Both the position numbers and the translations under genes were made by a program. DNA of 13,314 nucleotides from positions 1-13,314 of the forward strand of contig JABMPO010000120.1 in assembly GCA_013203015.1 (NCBI GenBank). The letters run 5' to 3'. Under the pieces are notes generated by a model. The model ran no database searches and was not told the DNA's origin. It was given only the letters and a program-made list of their open reading frames with translations. Within the stretch, counting starts at the first letter, position 1; every line of letters starts with the position of its first letter. This document shows, in pieces, positions 1-7,242 of this stretch. The DNA comes from Fidelibacterota bacterium. GTDB lineage: Bacteria; Fidelibacterota; Marinisomatia; Marinisomatales; TCS56.

Positions 1-1203
1 AATTTCATTACGCAGAATGCCATCCTCGATTGAGCCCACTTCCTTCAACAAATCGCTGACGAACTGCGAGCGTTCAATGCCCCTGAGATCAGCAGCATTT
101 TTAACCTGGATGTGAAAATCGACCAAACGCAATGGTTGTTTCAGGGCCGCCTTGAAGGCCGCCCCTTTGTCGGAGCGAACCCAGTCATCGGGATCTTGAC
201 CGCCGGGAACGGGAATCACCTGGGGCTCGACACCCCCGCGATACAAGGTGTAGCCACTGCGCAGAGTTGCGCCAATTCCGGCATCGTCACCATCATAGGC
301 CAGAAAGACTTTTTGAGCTACCTTGCGAATCTGGGCGGCATGCCGCTGGGTCAGGGCTGTCCCCGAAACGGCAACGACATTCTTAATTCCGGCCTGATAC
401 AATGCTAATAAATCCATATAGCCTTCCACCAGCACCAGCGTTTCCTGGGCGCGAATTGCAGCTCTGGTGTGGTGCAGACCATACAGTACATCACTTTTAT
501 GATAGAGCGGCGTTTCCGGTGAATTCAGGTATTTCGCCGGATCCTCGGCATTAAAGACTCTACCGCCGAAAGCGATAACCTTGCCGGCCGGATTCATGAT
601 CGGAAACATGATACGGCTGTGGAACCGGTCGAACCGGCCTTTATCAGATTTGGTGAACAGGCCCGATTTCTCTAAAACATCATCCGAATATTGTTTTGAG
701 CGGGTATTATTAACTAAATCATCCCATTTATCAGGCGCGAATCCCAGCCGGAAAGTCCTGATCAATTCTTCCGATAACCCCCGACCAGTCAAATATTCCA
801 GCGCCGGTTTTCCCGGTGCTGAAAATAAAACACTGACATAACGCTGAGCGGCCAGTTCCTGCAATTCGTATAATTGGCTGAAAAATTCACGAGAAGTTCC
901 ATCCTGCTCCAGCTCAACGGTGATATTATAACGGTCACCCAGCTTTTTTACCGCTTCCACAAAACTGATTTTCTCAAACTCCATCAGAAAATTAATCGCC
1001 GAACCGCCCACCCCACAGCCAAAACAATGATAGATATTCTTGTCCGGGGCTACACTAAACGAAGCTGTTTTTTCATGGTGGAAAGGACATAACCCAAAAT
1101 AATTTCGCCCCCGTTTTTTCAAGTCTACATATTGTGAAACAACATCCACGATATCAGCAGTATCATTGATTCGTTCAATTATTTCACGGGAAATTCGTCC
1201 CAT
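1..1203 (-). CDS. dnaG: DNA primase DnaG (N-terminal 401 residues; C-terminus beyond left edge)
   Basis: DnaG synthesises the RNA primers for lagging-strand replication and works with the DnaB helicase at the fork. I translated the minus strand from the ATG at 1203 and it stays open to base 1. The N-terminal CHC2 zinc ribbon is visible as CPFH (C39, H42) and CFGC (C60, C63). The RNA-polymerase core follows, with a TOPRIM domain carrying EGYMD (Glu260) and YDGDDAG (Asp304, Asp306), the expected metal-binding acidic residues. Primases are usually about 580-620 residues, so roughly the last third (end of the core and the DnaB-binding domain) lies outside the window. The start codon overlaps the stop of the upstream cvpA gene by one base (TGATG), which suggests coupled translation. 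No lesion is seen in the visible part. Confidence 0.96.
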   Translation of the reverse strand, partial: MGRISREIIERINDTADIVDVVSQYVDLKKRGRNYFGLCPFHHEKTASFSVAPDKNIYHCFGCGVGGSAINFLMEFEKISFVEAVKKLGDRYNITVELEQDGTSREFFSQLYELQELAAQRYVSVLFSAPGKPALEYLTGRGLSEELIRTFRLGFAPDKWDDLVNNTRSKQYSDDVLEKSGLFTKSDKGRFDRFHSRIMFPIMNPAGKVIAFGGRVFNAEDPAKYLNSPETPLYHKSDVLYGLHHTRAAIRAQETLVLVEGYMDLLALYQAGIKNVVAVSGTALTQRHAAQIRKVAQKVFLAYDGDDAGIGATLRSGYTLYRGGVEPQVIPVPGGQDPDDWVRSDKGAAFKAALKQPLRLVDFHIQVKNAADLRGIERSQFVSDLLKEVGSIEDGILRNEI

Positions 1204-1778
1204 CAATCCACCGATTCTGTCGTTTTTATTAATTGCTGCCGGGGTTGTGCATCATCACTGACAAATTTCCGCAACACTTTCTGCCCGGTATGAAGATTCT
1301 TTTCCAAACTGAATAATTGTACGATCAGGTTGCCTCCGGACTCAAATTTTAAGTACAGCCGCGACTCATGCTGAATGGTTCCAACCCAGGATTTTGCTGG
1401 CGCCGCGGCCAGCAGCCAAACAATTAGTATCATAATTAAGCTGCCTTTACCAAACCCGAATATAAAACCCAGCAGGCGGTCTGCCAACTTGATGCTCCGG
1501 GATAAAATCATCAATTGGATCATACGGGTTACTAAGCGCAGCAGAAATAATATCAGCAGGAAAATCATAATAAAAGATAGGGTCAGGACAAACTTCCCAT
1601 CCCAGTCGGTTCGCCCAATCAACAGATTTCCCATTGGCAGATATAATCTCAACGCTACCAACATTGCCAGAAATAAACCCAGCAGGCGGCCTAATTCTTC
1701 CACGAAACCCCGCTGGTAGCCAATGATTGCCAAAACCAGCAAAATAAACAGTGCCAGTCCATCGATAAATAAAATCAT
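1203..1778 (-). CDS. cvpA: CvpA family inner-membrane protein
   Basis: This 191-residue protein has the CvpA (colicin V production) family pattern. A first hydrophobic helix (about 3-20) runs into GYQRGFVEELGR, the conserved G-x-x-x-G-F-x-x-E type motif of the family. Further membrane segments lie at about 30-48, 63-85 and 103-125, followed by a hydrophilic tail to 191. The biochemical role of CvpA proteins is not settled; they have been linked to envelope stress and colicin V export in enterobacteria. Here the gene sits between yqeY (1-nt gap) and dnaG (1-nt overlap), so it is transcribed with replication genes. The family call is firm; any specific function is not. Confidence 0.85.
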   Translation of the reverse strand: MILFIDGLALFILLVLAIIGYQRGFVEELGRLLGLFLAMLVALRLYLPMGNLLIGRTDWDGKFVLTLSFIMIFLLILFLLRLVTRMIQLMILSRSIKLADRLLGFIFGFGKGSLIMILIVWLLAAAPAKSWVGTIQHESRLYLKFESGGNLIVQLFSLEKNLHTGQKVLRKFVSDDAQPRQQLIKTTESVD

Positions 1779-1779
1779 T

Positions 1780-2223
1780 TCAGGTTAATAATTCCCTTAC
1801 AATACCCTGAGCCAGTCTGCCATCCGCTCGTCCGGCGGCGAGCGGCATGACCAGCGGCATGACCTTGCCAATAGCTTGCATTCCGGTGGCTCCGGTTTCG
1901 GCAATCGCTGCTTTTACCAGATCGTGGATTTCAGATTCCGATAACATCTGGGGCAGGTAATGTTCAATATGGGCCAGTTCGGCCTGCTCGATATCGACCA
2001 GATCCTGTCGGCCACCTTTCGTATATGATTCAATCGATTCTTGGTGCTGTTTAACCAGTGCTTGCAGGATTTTCAGTTCGTCTGCCGCACTTAAATCGGA
2101 TCTGGTGGCGATCCTTTTATCCTTCAGGCGCGACAGGGCAACCCGCAGCTCGGTCACCTTTATTTTATCACCGCTTTTCATGGCAGCATACATATCTTTT
2201 TTAATAGCTTCGAATAATGACAT
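1780..2223 (-). CDS. yqeY: GatB/YqeY domain-containing protein
   Basis: This 147-residue protein matches the free-standing YqeY family, which resembles the tRNA-binding tail domain of GatB (aspartyl/glutamyl-tRNA amidotransferase subunit B). Family landmarks are visible: ESIESYTKGGRQDLVDIEQAEL (about 62-83), an HYLPQMLSESE stretch, and the C-terminal GKVMPLVMP...GRADGRLAQ block. The length is typical of the family. It is known as a probable tRNA-interacting protein of uncertain role. The ATG at 2223 has a modest AAGGT ribosome-binding site upstream. Its TGA stop is one base from the cvpA start (TGAAATG), so the genes very likely share a transcript. It lacks the GatB catalytic-complex domain and should not be called GatB. 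Confidence 0.92.
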   Translation of the reverse strand: MSLFEAIKKDMYAAMKSGDKIKVTELRVALSRLKDKRIATRSDLSAADELKILQALVKQHQESIESYTKGGRQDLVDIEQAELAHIEHYLPQMLSESEIHDLVKAAIAETGATGMQAIGKVMPLVMPLAAGRADGRLAQGIVRELLT

Positions 2224-2268
2224 TATTTACCTTTATCAAATAAGTTATTTCTGATTGACAAACAATTA

Positions 2269-3093
2269 TCAGCCCTGGTCGATTCTTTTCATTGCCAGCA
2301 GTAATTGGTCCCGATTTACCTCAAATCCGATAAATCGTCGCCCCATCTTTTTCGCCACAACACCGGTTGTCCCGCTGCGCATAAACGGATCTACTATCCA
2401 GTTAAGTTTGGCGGTGCCAGCCTGGATAACCCTTTTCAAAACTGCCGCCGGTTTTTCACCTTTCAGTTGGGGCGGAGTTTCACGCTGAAAATCGACAATA
2501 TCACCCCAAAAATTTGATCCGGGTAATTTATCGCGGAAATCTTCCGTTTCAATCTGACGATTGTGAAAATAAAATTTACCGGTTTTGCTGGCAAACCAGA
2601 TATCGCCCAGGGCGTTTCGCCAGCCACGATTGGTACGGTCGGCACCGCTATTTAAAAACTGCCAACTAATCCGGGTCTGGACATTAAAAACCTCACTCAA
2701 GAGGGCCTGATACATTCCGGAGTAGCGCCAGTGGCTAAACAAGTAAATTGACCCGCTTTCTTTAAGTACTCTCCGGCTCTCTTTCAGCCAGTTCTGATTC
2801 CACTCATAATATTCACTTAAAGTCATCTGGCTGCCTTTAAGATCGGTGCCTTCCCAGGGTGATTGAGGCGGATCGGCGATAATTAAATCCACGGTCGCAT
2901 CCGGTAACAATTTCAAACCACCCAGACCGTCCCCCAGATACACCCCCTCCACAAGCTCAACACCGGCTGGCAGATCATCCAATTTGCGGACGGCTGACAG
3001 GTAGCGGTTGAGGTCAGCTACCGTAAGGCCGTTGGTTGACTCCAGCGGCTGACTGAAAAGTGGTCCCAGATTACTATCGGCTGAACGTGACAT
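2269..3093 (-). CDS. Beta-class-like site-specific DNA methyltransferase with atypical motifs
   Basis: This 274-residue protein looks like an amino-methyltransferase (N6-adenine or N4-cytosine) of the beta arrangement, with the catalytic motif IV before the SAM-binding motif I. Motif IV is IIADPPQSPW (Asp74-Pro-Pro-Gln77). Motif I is DPFMRSGTTG (235-244), followed by the usual GRRFIGFEVN strand (251-260). The middle region (about 120-230) would hold the target-recognition part. Two positions depart from consensus: Gln77 replaces the aromatic residue of DPP(Y/F/W), and Arg239 replaces the first glycine of F-x-G-x-G. The enzyme may therefore be unusual or inactive. No matching restriction gene sits next to it; the DUF559 protein upstream is not a standard partner. 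It ends 45 nt before yqeY and probably leads that operon. Confidence 0.8.
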   Translation of the reverse strand: MSRSADSNLGPLFSQPLESTNGLTVADLNRYLSAVRKLDDLPAGVELVEGVYLGDGLGGLKLLPDATVDLIIADPPQSPWEGTDLKGSQMTLSEYYEWNQNWLKESRRVLKESGSIYLFSHWRYSGMYQALLSEVFNVQTRISWQFLNSGADRTNRGWRNALGDIWFASKTGKFYFHNRQIETEDFRDKLPGSNFWGDIVDFQRETPPQLKGEKPAAVLKRVIQAGTAKLNWIVDPFMRSGTTGVVAKKMGRRFIGFEVNRDQLLLAMKRIDQG

Positions 3094-3153
3094 CGACCTG
3101 AAATTTAGGCCGGTTTAGCGACACAAAACATTATTACATATTTAGTATTTCTG

Positions 3154-3201
3154 ACCACCCCTTTGTCCCCTCCTATAATAGGAGGGGTTGGAGGAGGTAA
3201 T
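3154..3201. repeat. Left 48-bp flanking repeat with internal hairpin (R1)
   Basis: This copy begins ACCACCCCTTTGTC and ends GGTAAT, and matches the copy at 3624-3671 at 39 of 48 positions in the same orientation without gaps. Inside it, CCCCTCC (3167-3173) and GGAGGGG (3181-3187) form a perfect 7-bp stem around the 7-nt loop TATAATA. It lies 3 nt beyond the stop codon of the DUF559 gene. No T-run follows the stem on either strand, so it is not a classical terminator. Confidence 0.85.
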
Positions 3202-3204
3202 ATT

Positions 3205-3564
3205 TCAATTTTTACTGCTGCATCGCTGGCTTATATCATCAAGCACGGCTGCAATATTTTCATCGATATCAGTATTCAAATATCTAAGTACAATAAACCC
3301 TTCATTTTCCAGTTCTTTTTGCCGAAGTTGATCAGACTGTTTTTGTTTCTGAGAGAAATGACCACCACCATCAACTTCCACTATCAGTTTATTTTCCGGG
3401 CAATAGAAGTCCACAATATATTTCCCAATACTTGTTTGTCTACGAAATTTAAGACCATCCAACTGCCGACCCTTCAAGTGTTGCCATAACTTATGTTCCC
3501 ACGGGGTTGGATTGTTTCGTAAATGTCTTCTAAGGCGCTTAAGAGTCGGATTGTTTATTTTCAT
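3205..3564 (-). CDS. DUF559 domain endonuclease-like protein (Vsr-related fold)
   Basis: This 119-residue protein matches the DUF559 family, small single-domain proteins related to the very-short-patch-repair (Vsr) endonucleases of the PD-(D/E)XK group. The recognisable features are N-terminal TPWEHKLWQHLKGRQL, then LKFRRQTSIGKYIVDFYCPE with Asp52, then IVEVDGGGH with Glu63, Asp65 and His69, and a C-terminal segment GFIVLRYLNTDI. Asp52 and Glu63 are the likely metal-binding residues. The cellular function of the family is not known. The gene is alone between two 48-bp direct repeats and ends 3 nt from one of them, which suggests it is the cargo of a small mobile or formerly mobile unit. No good Shine-Dalgarno sequence precedes the ATG at 3564. 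Confidence 0.88.
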   Translation of the reverse strand: MKINNPTLKRLRRHLRNNPTPWEHKLWQHLKGRQLDGLKFRRQTSIGKYIVDFYCPENKLIVEVDGGGHFSQKQKQSDQLRQKELENEGFIVLRYLNTDIDENIAAVLDDISQRCSSKN

Positions 3565-3623
3565 TACACAGGACTTGTAGACTATAATTACCTGCTGTAA
3601 GCTAAAATAAAATATCCATATTC

Positions 3624-3671
3624 ACCACCCCTTTGTCTCAACCTATTATTGGATGGGTGGGGGGCGGTAAT
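3624..3671. repeat. Right 48-bp flanking repeat with internal hairpin (R2)
   Basis: This is the second copy of the repeat at 3154-3201, same orientation, nine mismatches. The hairpin is kept in weaker form: CTCAACC (3637-3643) faces GGATGGG (3651-3657) around the loop TATTATT, with one A-A mismatch and one G-T wobble. The pair 3640-3654 is A-T where the left copy has C-G (3170-3184), a compensating change. An outer stem CCACCC (3625-3630) with GGGTGG (3655-3660) is also possible. It ends 38 nt before the ATG of the arsenate reductase gene. Confidence 0.85.
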
Positions 3672-3709
3672 CATTGACTTTCAACTGCAATGATACGGAA
3701 TTTTATCCC

Positions 3710-4129
3710 ATGGTAAATCGACCAAAAGTATTATTTCTTTGCACCGGCAATTCGTGCCGATCCCAGATGGCTGAAGGGTTGTTACGGCATTTGGCTGGTG
3801 ATCGCTTCGATGTTTTCAGCGCTGGCACAAATCCCAGCCGGGTTCATCCCCTGACAATCGAAGTCATGAATGAACTCGATATTGATATTTATAACCAGAC
3901 CTCAGATCCCATTGATATCTACCTGTACAGCGGTATTGATATTGTCATCACCGTCTGTGATAATGCCCAGGCCGCCTGCCCGTCCTTTCCGGGGCTGGCT
4001 GAACAAATTCACTGGAGTATCGAAGACCCATTTCAAGGTTGGGAAAAAAATCCAGCACATTTACCGGTCTATCGCAAAACCCGCGCTATTTTAAAGAAGA
4101 ATATCCAGGCTTTTATCGACCAGCACTGA
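3710..4129 (+). CDS. arsC: Arsenate reductase, thioredoxin-coupled type (LMW-phosphatase family)
   Basis: This protein (139 residues from the chosen start) has the low-molecular-weight phosphatase fold. The N-terminal loop FLCTGNSCRSQMAEG contains the C-x5-R nucleophile loop. Two further cysteines occur as TVCDNAQAACP, spaced like Cys82 and Cys89 of the Staphylococcus ArsC, and are followed by HWSIEDP, which carries the family's general-acid aspartate. Those three cysteines favour arsenate reduction coupled to thioredoxin over plain tyrosine phosphatase activity. I chose the ATG at 3710 because the fold starts right after it (RPKVLFLC) and a GGA lies about 10 nt upstream. An in-frame TTG at 3674 would add 12 residues and sits 3 nt from the flanking repeat. 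No arsR, arsB or acr3 gene is nearby, so it stands alone. Confidence 0.87.
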   Translation: MVNRPKVLFLCTGNSCRSQMAEGLLRHLAGDRFDVFSAGTNPSRVHPLTIEVMNELDIDIYNQTSDPIDIYLYSGIDIVITVCDNAQAACPSFPGLAEQIHWSIEDPFQGWEKNPAHLPVYRKTRAILKKNIQAFIDQH

Positions 4130-4177
4130 ACCTAATAACAATTTGGGATTTTATTTTTCATAAAAACACTCTTCTTA

Positions 4178-4206
4178 TTGACGTTTTAGTTCCGCTAGTG
4201 TAAAAT
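4178..4206 (+). promoter_or_regulatory. Sigma70-type promoter for the lamin-tail protein gene
   Basis: A -35 box TTGACG (4178-4183) and a -10 box TAAAAT (4201-4206) are separated by exactly 17 nt. Each matches the consensus at five of six positions. Transcription would start near 4213, leaving a leader of about 25 nt before the ATG at 4238, with an ACAGGG at 4226-4231 as possible ribosome-binding site. Confidence 0.7.
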
Positions 4207-4237
4207 CTCCTGTCATTTAATTATTTACAGGGTTGCT

Positions 4238-5887
4238 ATGAAATATGTAATAGTATATGTGTTGTCGACCTTTGTGCTGTCGGGGCAGGTAATGATTACC
4301 GAAGTCATGTATAATCCCGCCGGATCTGATTCACCTAATGAGTTTGTCGAAATTTTTAATCACTCAGACACTACTGTTATTTTGACCAATTGGTCAATTA
4401 AAGATATTTCAGCAACCGATAATTTTCTGGTTACCGATCAGACAGCGGATATTAGTTTGGCAGCCGGTGCTTTTGCAGTAATTGTGGAAGGTGATTACGA
4501 TGGAATTATGTACCAGGATATCATCCCGGACAGTTCAATAATTATTTACGTTGGTACCACCACGATTGGCAATATTCTGGGGAACACTGCAGATTCACTT
4601 TTTCTATGCAACGAGCACGGTGATACAGTTTCAATAGTAGGTTGGAATCAGGCTGCCCCGGCTGGCTACTCCTGGGAAAAAATAGAACTGTTGGCAGTTG
4701 AAGCTGCCGCTAACTGGGGTTTTAGTCGTGATTCGCTCGGCACGCCGGGCCGGATTAACAGTCTGCAACCCCTGTCCACCGATGGTGCTATTATCCCCGA
4801 CTCGACCTGGCACACACCTGTTTATCCCTGCGAAAATCAAACCGTAACACTACATCTGGCCGTTGCAAATATCGGAATTACGCCCTTTTCATCAGCACTT
4901 GAAATAAGCGCAGATAACACCCCGATTCTAACAGCGGTAGTTCCTTTACTAGCTCCCCGGGACACGCTGCTGATCAGTTTGGAAATTGGTGGTTTTACCC
5001 CGGGACCACATTACCTCCATCTGCGTTTTGTCGTACCCGGTGATCAGGATACAATAAATAATTTGGCCAGCGATACAATTCAGGTCAGCTACCCTTTTGG
5101 CACGCTGCAGATCAACGAATTCTTAGCACAGCCCGCGTCCGGTAAAACAGAATTTGTGGAATTGTACAGCTTCCAATCGATTAATCTGAAAAATTGGGGT
5201 ATCAGTGACAACAGTAAAACCATACGCCGAATGCCCGCAGTTGAAATTACTGCAGATTCTTACATTTTAATAAGTCCGGATTCTTCTTATCTACCGGATA
5301 TTCCCATTACTGGTGTATTAATAGTTCCGGAGACATCCTGGCCTACCCTTAACAATTCTGCTGATGCCATATACATTTTCGATAATACTGGAATGCTAAT
5401 CGATTCGCTCATCTATGATCAGGACTGGACATTGGAGCAATACCGCAGTTGTGAGAAATTGCGCCCCCAGTTAATAAGTAATAAATCCAGCAATTGGCAT
5501 ATTTCGATTGCTGTTGCTGGAGCCACACCCGGCCGCAAAAACAGTATCTTTACTGAAACCCGTTATGACCGGGGCTCGGTAGCTTACACCCCTAATCCTT
5601 TTTTCCCCTTAGATCCCAACCCGGCCAACCAATTAACGATCCATTATCAACTGCCATTTGAGCTGGCGATCGTTAAGCTGGAAATATTTGATACGCTGGG
5701 GCGCAGCATCGTGGCACCTTATTGGAATATCCCCGTAGCCGGCGAAGGAATTCTTACCTGGGACGGAAATAACAAAAACGGTGAACGAGTGCGGGTTGGT
5801 TTATACATTTTAAAATTCAGCGTCCGCGACCGATTATCCAGCAAAACCTGGGAAGACGTTCAGACCATTGCCGTGGCCGTAAAATAA
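4238..5887 (+). CDS. Secreted lamin-tail-domain protein with FlgD-like C-terminal domain
   Basis: This 549-residue protein has a short signal peptide (about 1-17, ending LSGQ). The first lamin-tail domain runs from about 17 to 173 (ITEVMYNPAGSDSPNEFVEIFN at its start, GTPGRINS at its end). A CARDB-like Ig region with VANIG follows (about 190-285). A second lamin-tail domain spans about 288-435 (LQINEFLAQP..., closing with GATPGRKNS). The C-terminal region (about 450-549) is a FlgD-like Ig fold: LTIHYQLP, VKLEIFDTLGR, LTWDGNNKNGERVRVGLYILK. In FCB bacteria such ends often serve as type IX secretion sorting domains or surface anchors, but this one is not a clear match to a sorting signal. Its role is unknown; surface or extracellular location is inferred. 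It is a single gene with its own promoter upstream and a hairpin at its stop codon. Confidence 0.8.
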   Translation: MKYVIVYVLSTFVLSGQVMITEVMYNPAGSDSPNEFVEIFNHSDTTVILTNWSIKDISATDNFLVTDQTADISLAAGAFAVIVEGDYDGIMYQDIIPDSSIIIYVGTTTIGNILGNTADSLFLCNEHGDTVSIVGWNQAAPAGYSWEKIELLAVEAAANWGFSRDSLGTPGRINSLQPLSTDGAIIPDSTWHTPVYPCENQTVTLHLAVANIGITPFSSALEISADNTPILTAVVPLLAPRDTLLISLEIGGFTPGPHYLHLRFVVPGDQDTINNLASDTIQVSYPFGTLQINEFLAQPASGKTEFVELYSFQSINLKNWGISDNSKTIRRMPAVEITADSYILISPDSSYLPDIPITGVLIVPETSWPTLNNSADAIYIFDNTGMLIDSLIYDQDWTLEQYRSCEKLRPQLISNKSSNWHISIAVAGATPGRKNSIFTETRYDRGSVAYTPNPFFPLDPNPANQLTIHYQLPFELAIVKLEIFDTLGRSIVAPYWNIPVAGEGILTWDGNNKNGERVRVGLYILKFSVRDRLSSKTWEDVQTIAVAVK

Positions 5888-5914
5888 TGAGGGACGGCGA
5901 ACCCGTCCCTCATT
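5886..5914 (-). terminator. Hairpin terminator between convergent genes
   Basis: AATGAGGGACGG (5886-5897) and CCGTCCCTCATT (5903-5914) form a perfect 12-bp stem with a 5-nt loop. Read on the minus strand it is followed by TATTTTAC, a T-rich tract that fits an intrinsic terminator for the gene ending at 5980. Read on the plus strand the stem overlaps the TAA stop at 5885-5887 and lacks a strong T-run, but it may still act in both directions. Confidence 0.8.
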
Positions 5915-5979
5915 GATATCAACCGATAGATAAAAGAGGTATTAAACCACTCTACACTATCTTTATCACCTAATTGTAT

Positions 5980-7050
5980 TTAGCGTAATGTCAGACCAAC
6001 GCCCAGATTAACAACCGGATATTCGCCAATGTTGTAGTCCGCATTAATGCTGATGACTGCCAGCTTCAAGCGCATACCAACGATGGTCCGGAATGAATTG
6101 TCGCCTTCCAATGAAAAAGCGATCGGAATTGTCGTACCTGTCAGTTCATCAGTATAGGTATAGCTCACATCCATGTCGGAGCTCTCCAGTCCAAAACCAC
6201 CATAGACAGTGATAAACGGAATACTCTTGCTAACCTGCAGGGTGGCTATGCTGTGATTAGATTCCAACATATCGCCAATTTTCAGGCTAGTCATGTAATA
6301 ACCGACCGCTACCCGGGGCAGGAAAGGAATCGGCACTGGGACGAATTGATTGAGACCGATTTTACCGCCAAAACCGAAAAAGGACAGCTCACCAGCGTCA
6401 CCTAAATCGGCACTTGGAAAACCACGCAGGGTCAGTTCTATATCCATGGGCAGTCCCAATGAAAACTGAGGCATAACCATGGGAAACGCGGGCAGATCAA
6501 AACCTACTGGTGTTTTGATAGCCGGGACATTCTGGGATATGGCACTAGAGATCTCGGTGCCAAGCTGATCTTTAACATCCTGAACCGAAAGCAGACCACC
6601 GGAACTGGTTGAAATCTGCTGGGCAATTAGATCAATTGCTGCCGTTTCATCAACCTCGATATCATAACTCTCATTAGCACCAAAGAATGTGGCCGAGGTG
6701 CGATCAGTTTCATAGACATCATTGGGATTAAGCGTTACACTATGCCCACTGACATCAAAATCAATATCAACATCGGGTACGGCGAAATTGTACTCAGTAC
6801 CGGCATCTTCTACCATTGTCATGGATACACCCAGCTTGAAGTCAAAGCCCAGTAAACTATGGGATTTGGCAGTATGAAAGGTACCCGAGTTGACACCTAG
6901 GCCAAAAGCAGTTACCACCGGACCAAGATAGCCCTTGGCATTTTCCTTGGCCATGGTTTCCAATGTTTCTTCCAGCGACTGTCCGAAGACCGGCAGAACT
7001 AGTCCCAGGCACAGGCTGATTACTAATATACTTTTGATTGATTTCATCAC
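5980..7050 (-). CDS. DUF6588-like outer-membrane protein
   Basis: This 356-residue exported protein resembles the DUF6588 family, which has no known function and is common in Bacteroidota and relatives. It has a signal peptide (about 1-24, ending LPVFGQ) and then a helix before a segment GPVVTAFGLGVNSGTFHTA, where the family typically has a GLNNGWYHTA-like motif. Conserved-looking LGFDFKLGVS, a FPMVMPQFSLGLP segment and alternating strands up to the end (YPVVNLGVGLTLR) suggest a beta-barrel. The annotated start is GTG at 7050, 9 nt from an AAGGAG (7060-7065); the ATG at 7047 is 12 nt away and equally possible. Weak promoter-like boxes TTGCAA and TAAATT with a 16-nt spacer lie on the minus strand at 7148-7121. 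It is convergent with the lamin-tail gene and ends at a hairpin. Confidence 0.68.
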   Translation of the reverse strand: MMKSIKSILVISLCLGLVLPVFGQSLEETLETMAKENAKGYLGPVVTAFGLGVNSGTFHTAKSHSLLGFDFKLGVSMTMVEDAGTEYNFAVPDVDIDFDVSGHSVTLNPNDVYETDRTSATFFGANESYDIEVDETAAIDLIAQQISTSSGGLLSVQDVKDQLGTEISSAISQNVPAIKTPVGFDLPAFPMVMPQFSLGLPMDIELTLRGFPSADLGDAGELSFFGFGGKIGLNQFVPVPIPFLPRVAVGYYMTSLKIGDMLESNHSIATLQVSKSIPFITVYGGFGLESSDMDVSYTYTDELTGTTIPIAFSLEGDNSFRTIVGMRLKLAVISINADYNIGEYPVVNLGVGLTLR

Positions 7051-7242
7051 AACGATCTACTCCTTGTTTTTTTTAAAAAATTGATGTTTTTCCCGTCTCC
7101 GGCAGTTTACAATAATGGGGAATTTAACCGCTACCGGGTATTTTGCAATAGCGCAAATTTCTAACAGTGTCAAATATCACAGGACTAAACAGGAACTAAT
7201 TGTCCGTTTTAACGTATTTACGCCATCAATTATGGAGGCAAC

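Larger units (their letters stand above)
3154..3671. mobile_element. Putative DUF559 unit bounded by direct repeats
   Basis: The 518-bp stretch consists of one 48-bp repeat, the DUF559 endonuclease gene and a second 48-bp repeat. Repeat-to-repeat distance is 470 bp. It lies between two diverging genes (methyltransferase to the left, arsenate reductase to the right). No transposase is present, so mobility, if any, would need the nuclease itself or outside help, or the repeats could simply be a dispersed hairpin family that the gene travels with. The arrangement is seen in the sequence; the mobile nature is inferred. Confidence 0.5.

Noticed and set aside
112..1092. Three plus-strand open frames of 72-98 codons inside the first kilobase
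   Set aside because: They lie antisense to dnaG, whose minus-strand frame has the zinc ribbon and TOPRIM motifs. None has a recognisable domain.
2269..3564. Methyltransferase plus DUF559 nuclease as a restriction-modification system
   Set aside because: DUF559 proteins are not known restriction partners, the nuclease gene is set apart by its own repeats, and the two are separated by 111 nt including a repeat copy.
3154..3671. The two 48-bp repeats as a minimal CRISPR array
   Set aside because: Only two copies exist, 470 bp apart, with a gene between them and no cas genes.
7142..7157. TTTGC-6-GCAAA inverted repeat between the divergent DUF6588 and PDZ genes as an operator
   Set aside because: Five-base arms in AT-rich sequence are expected by chance, and no regulator gene is nearby.
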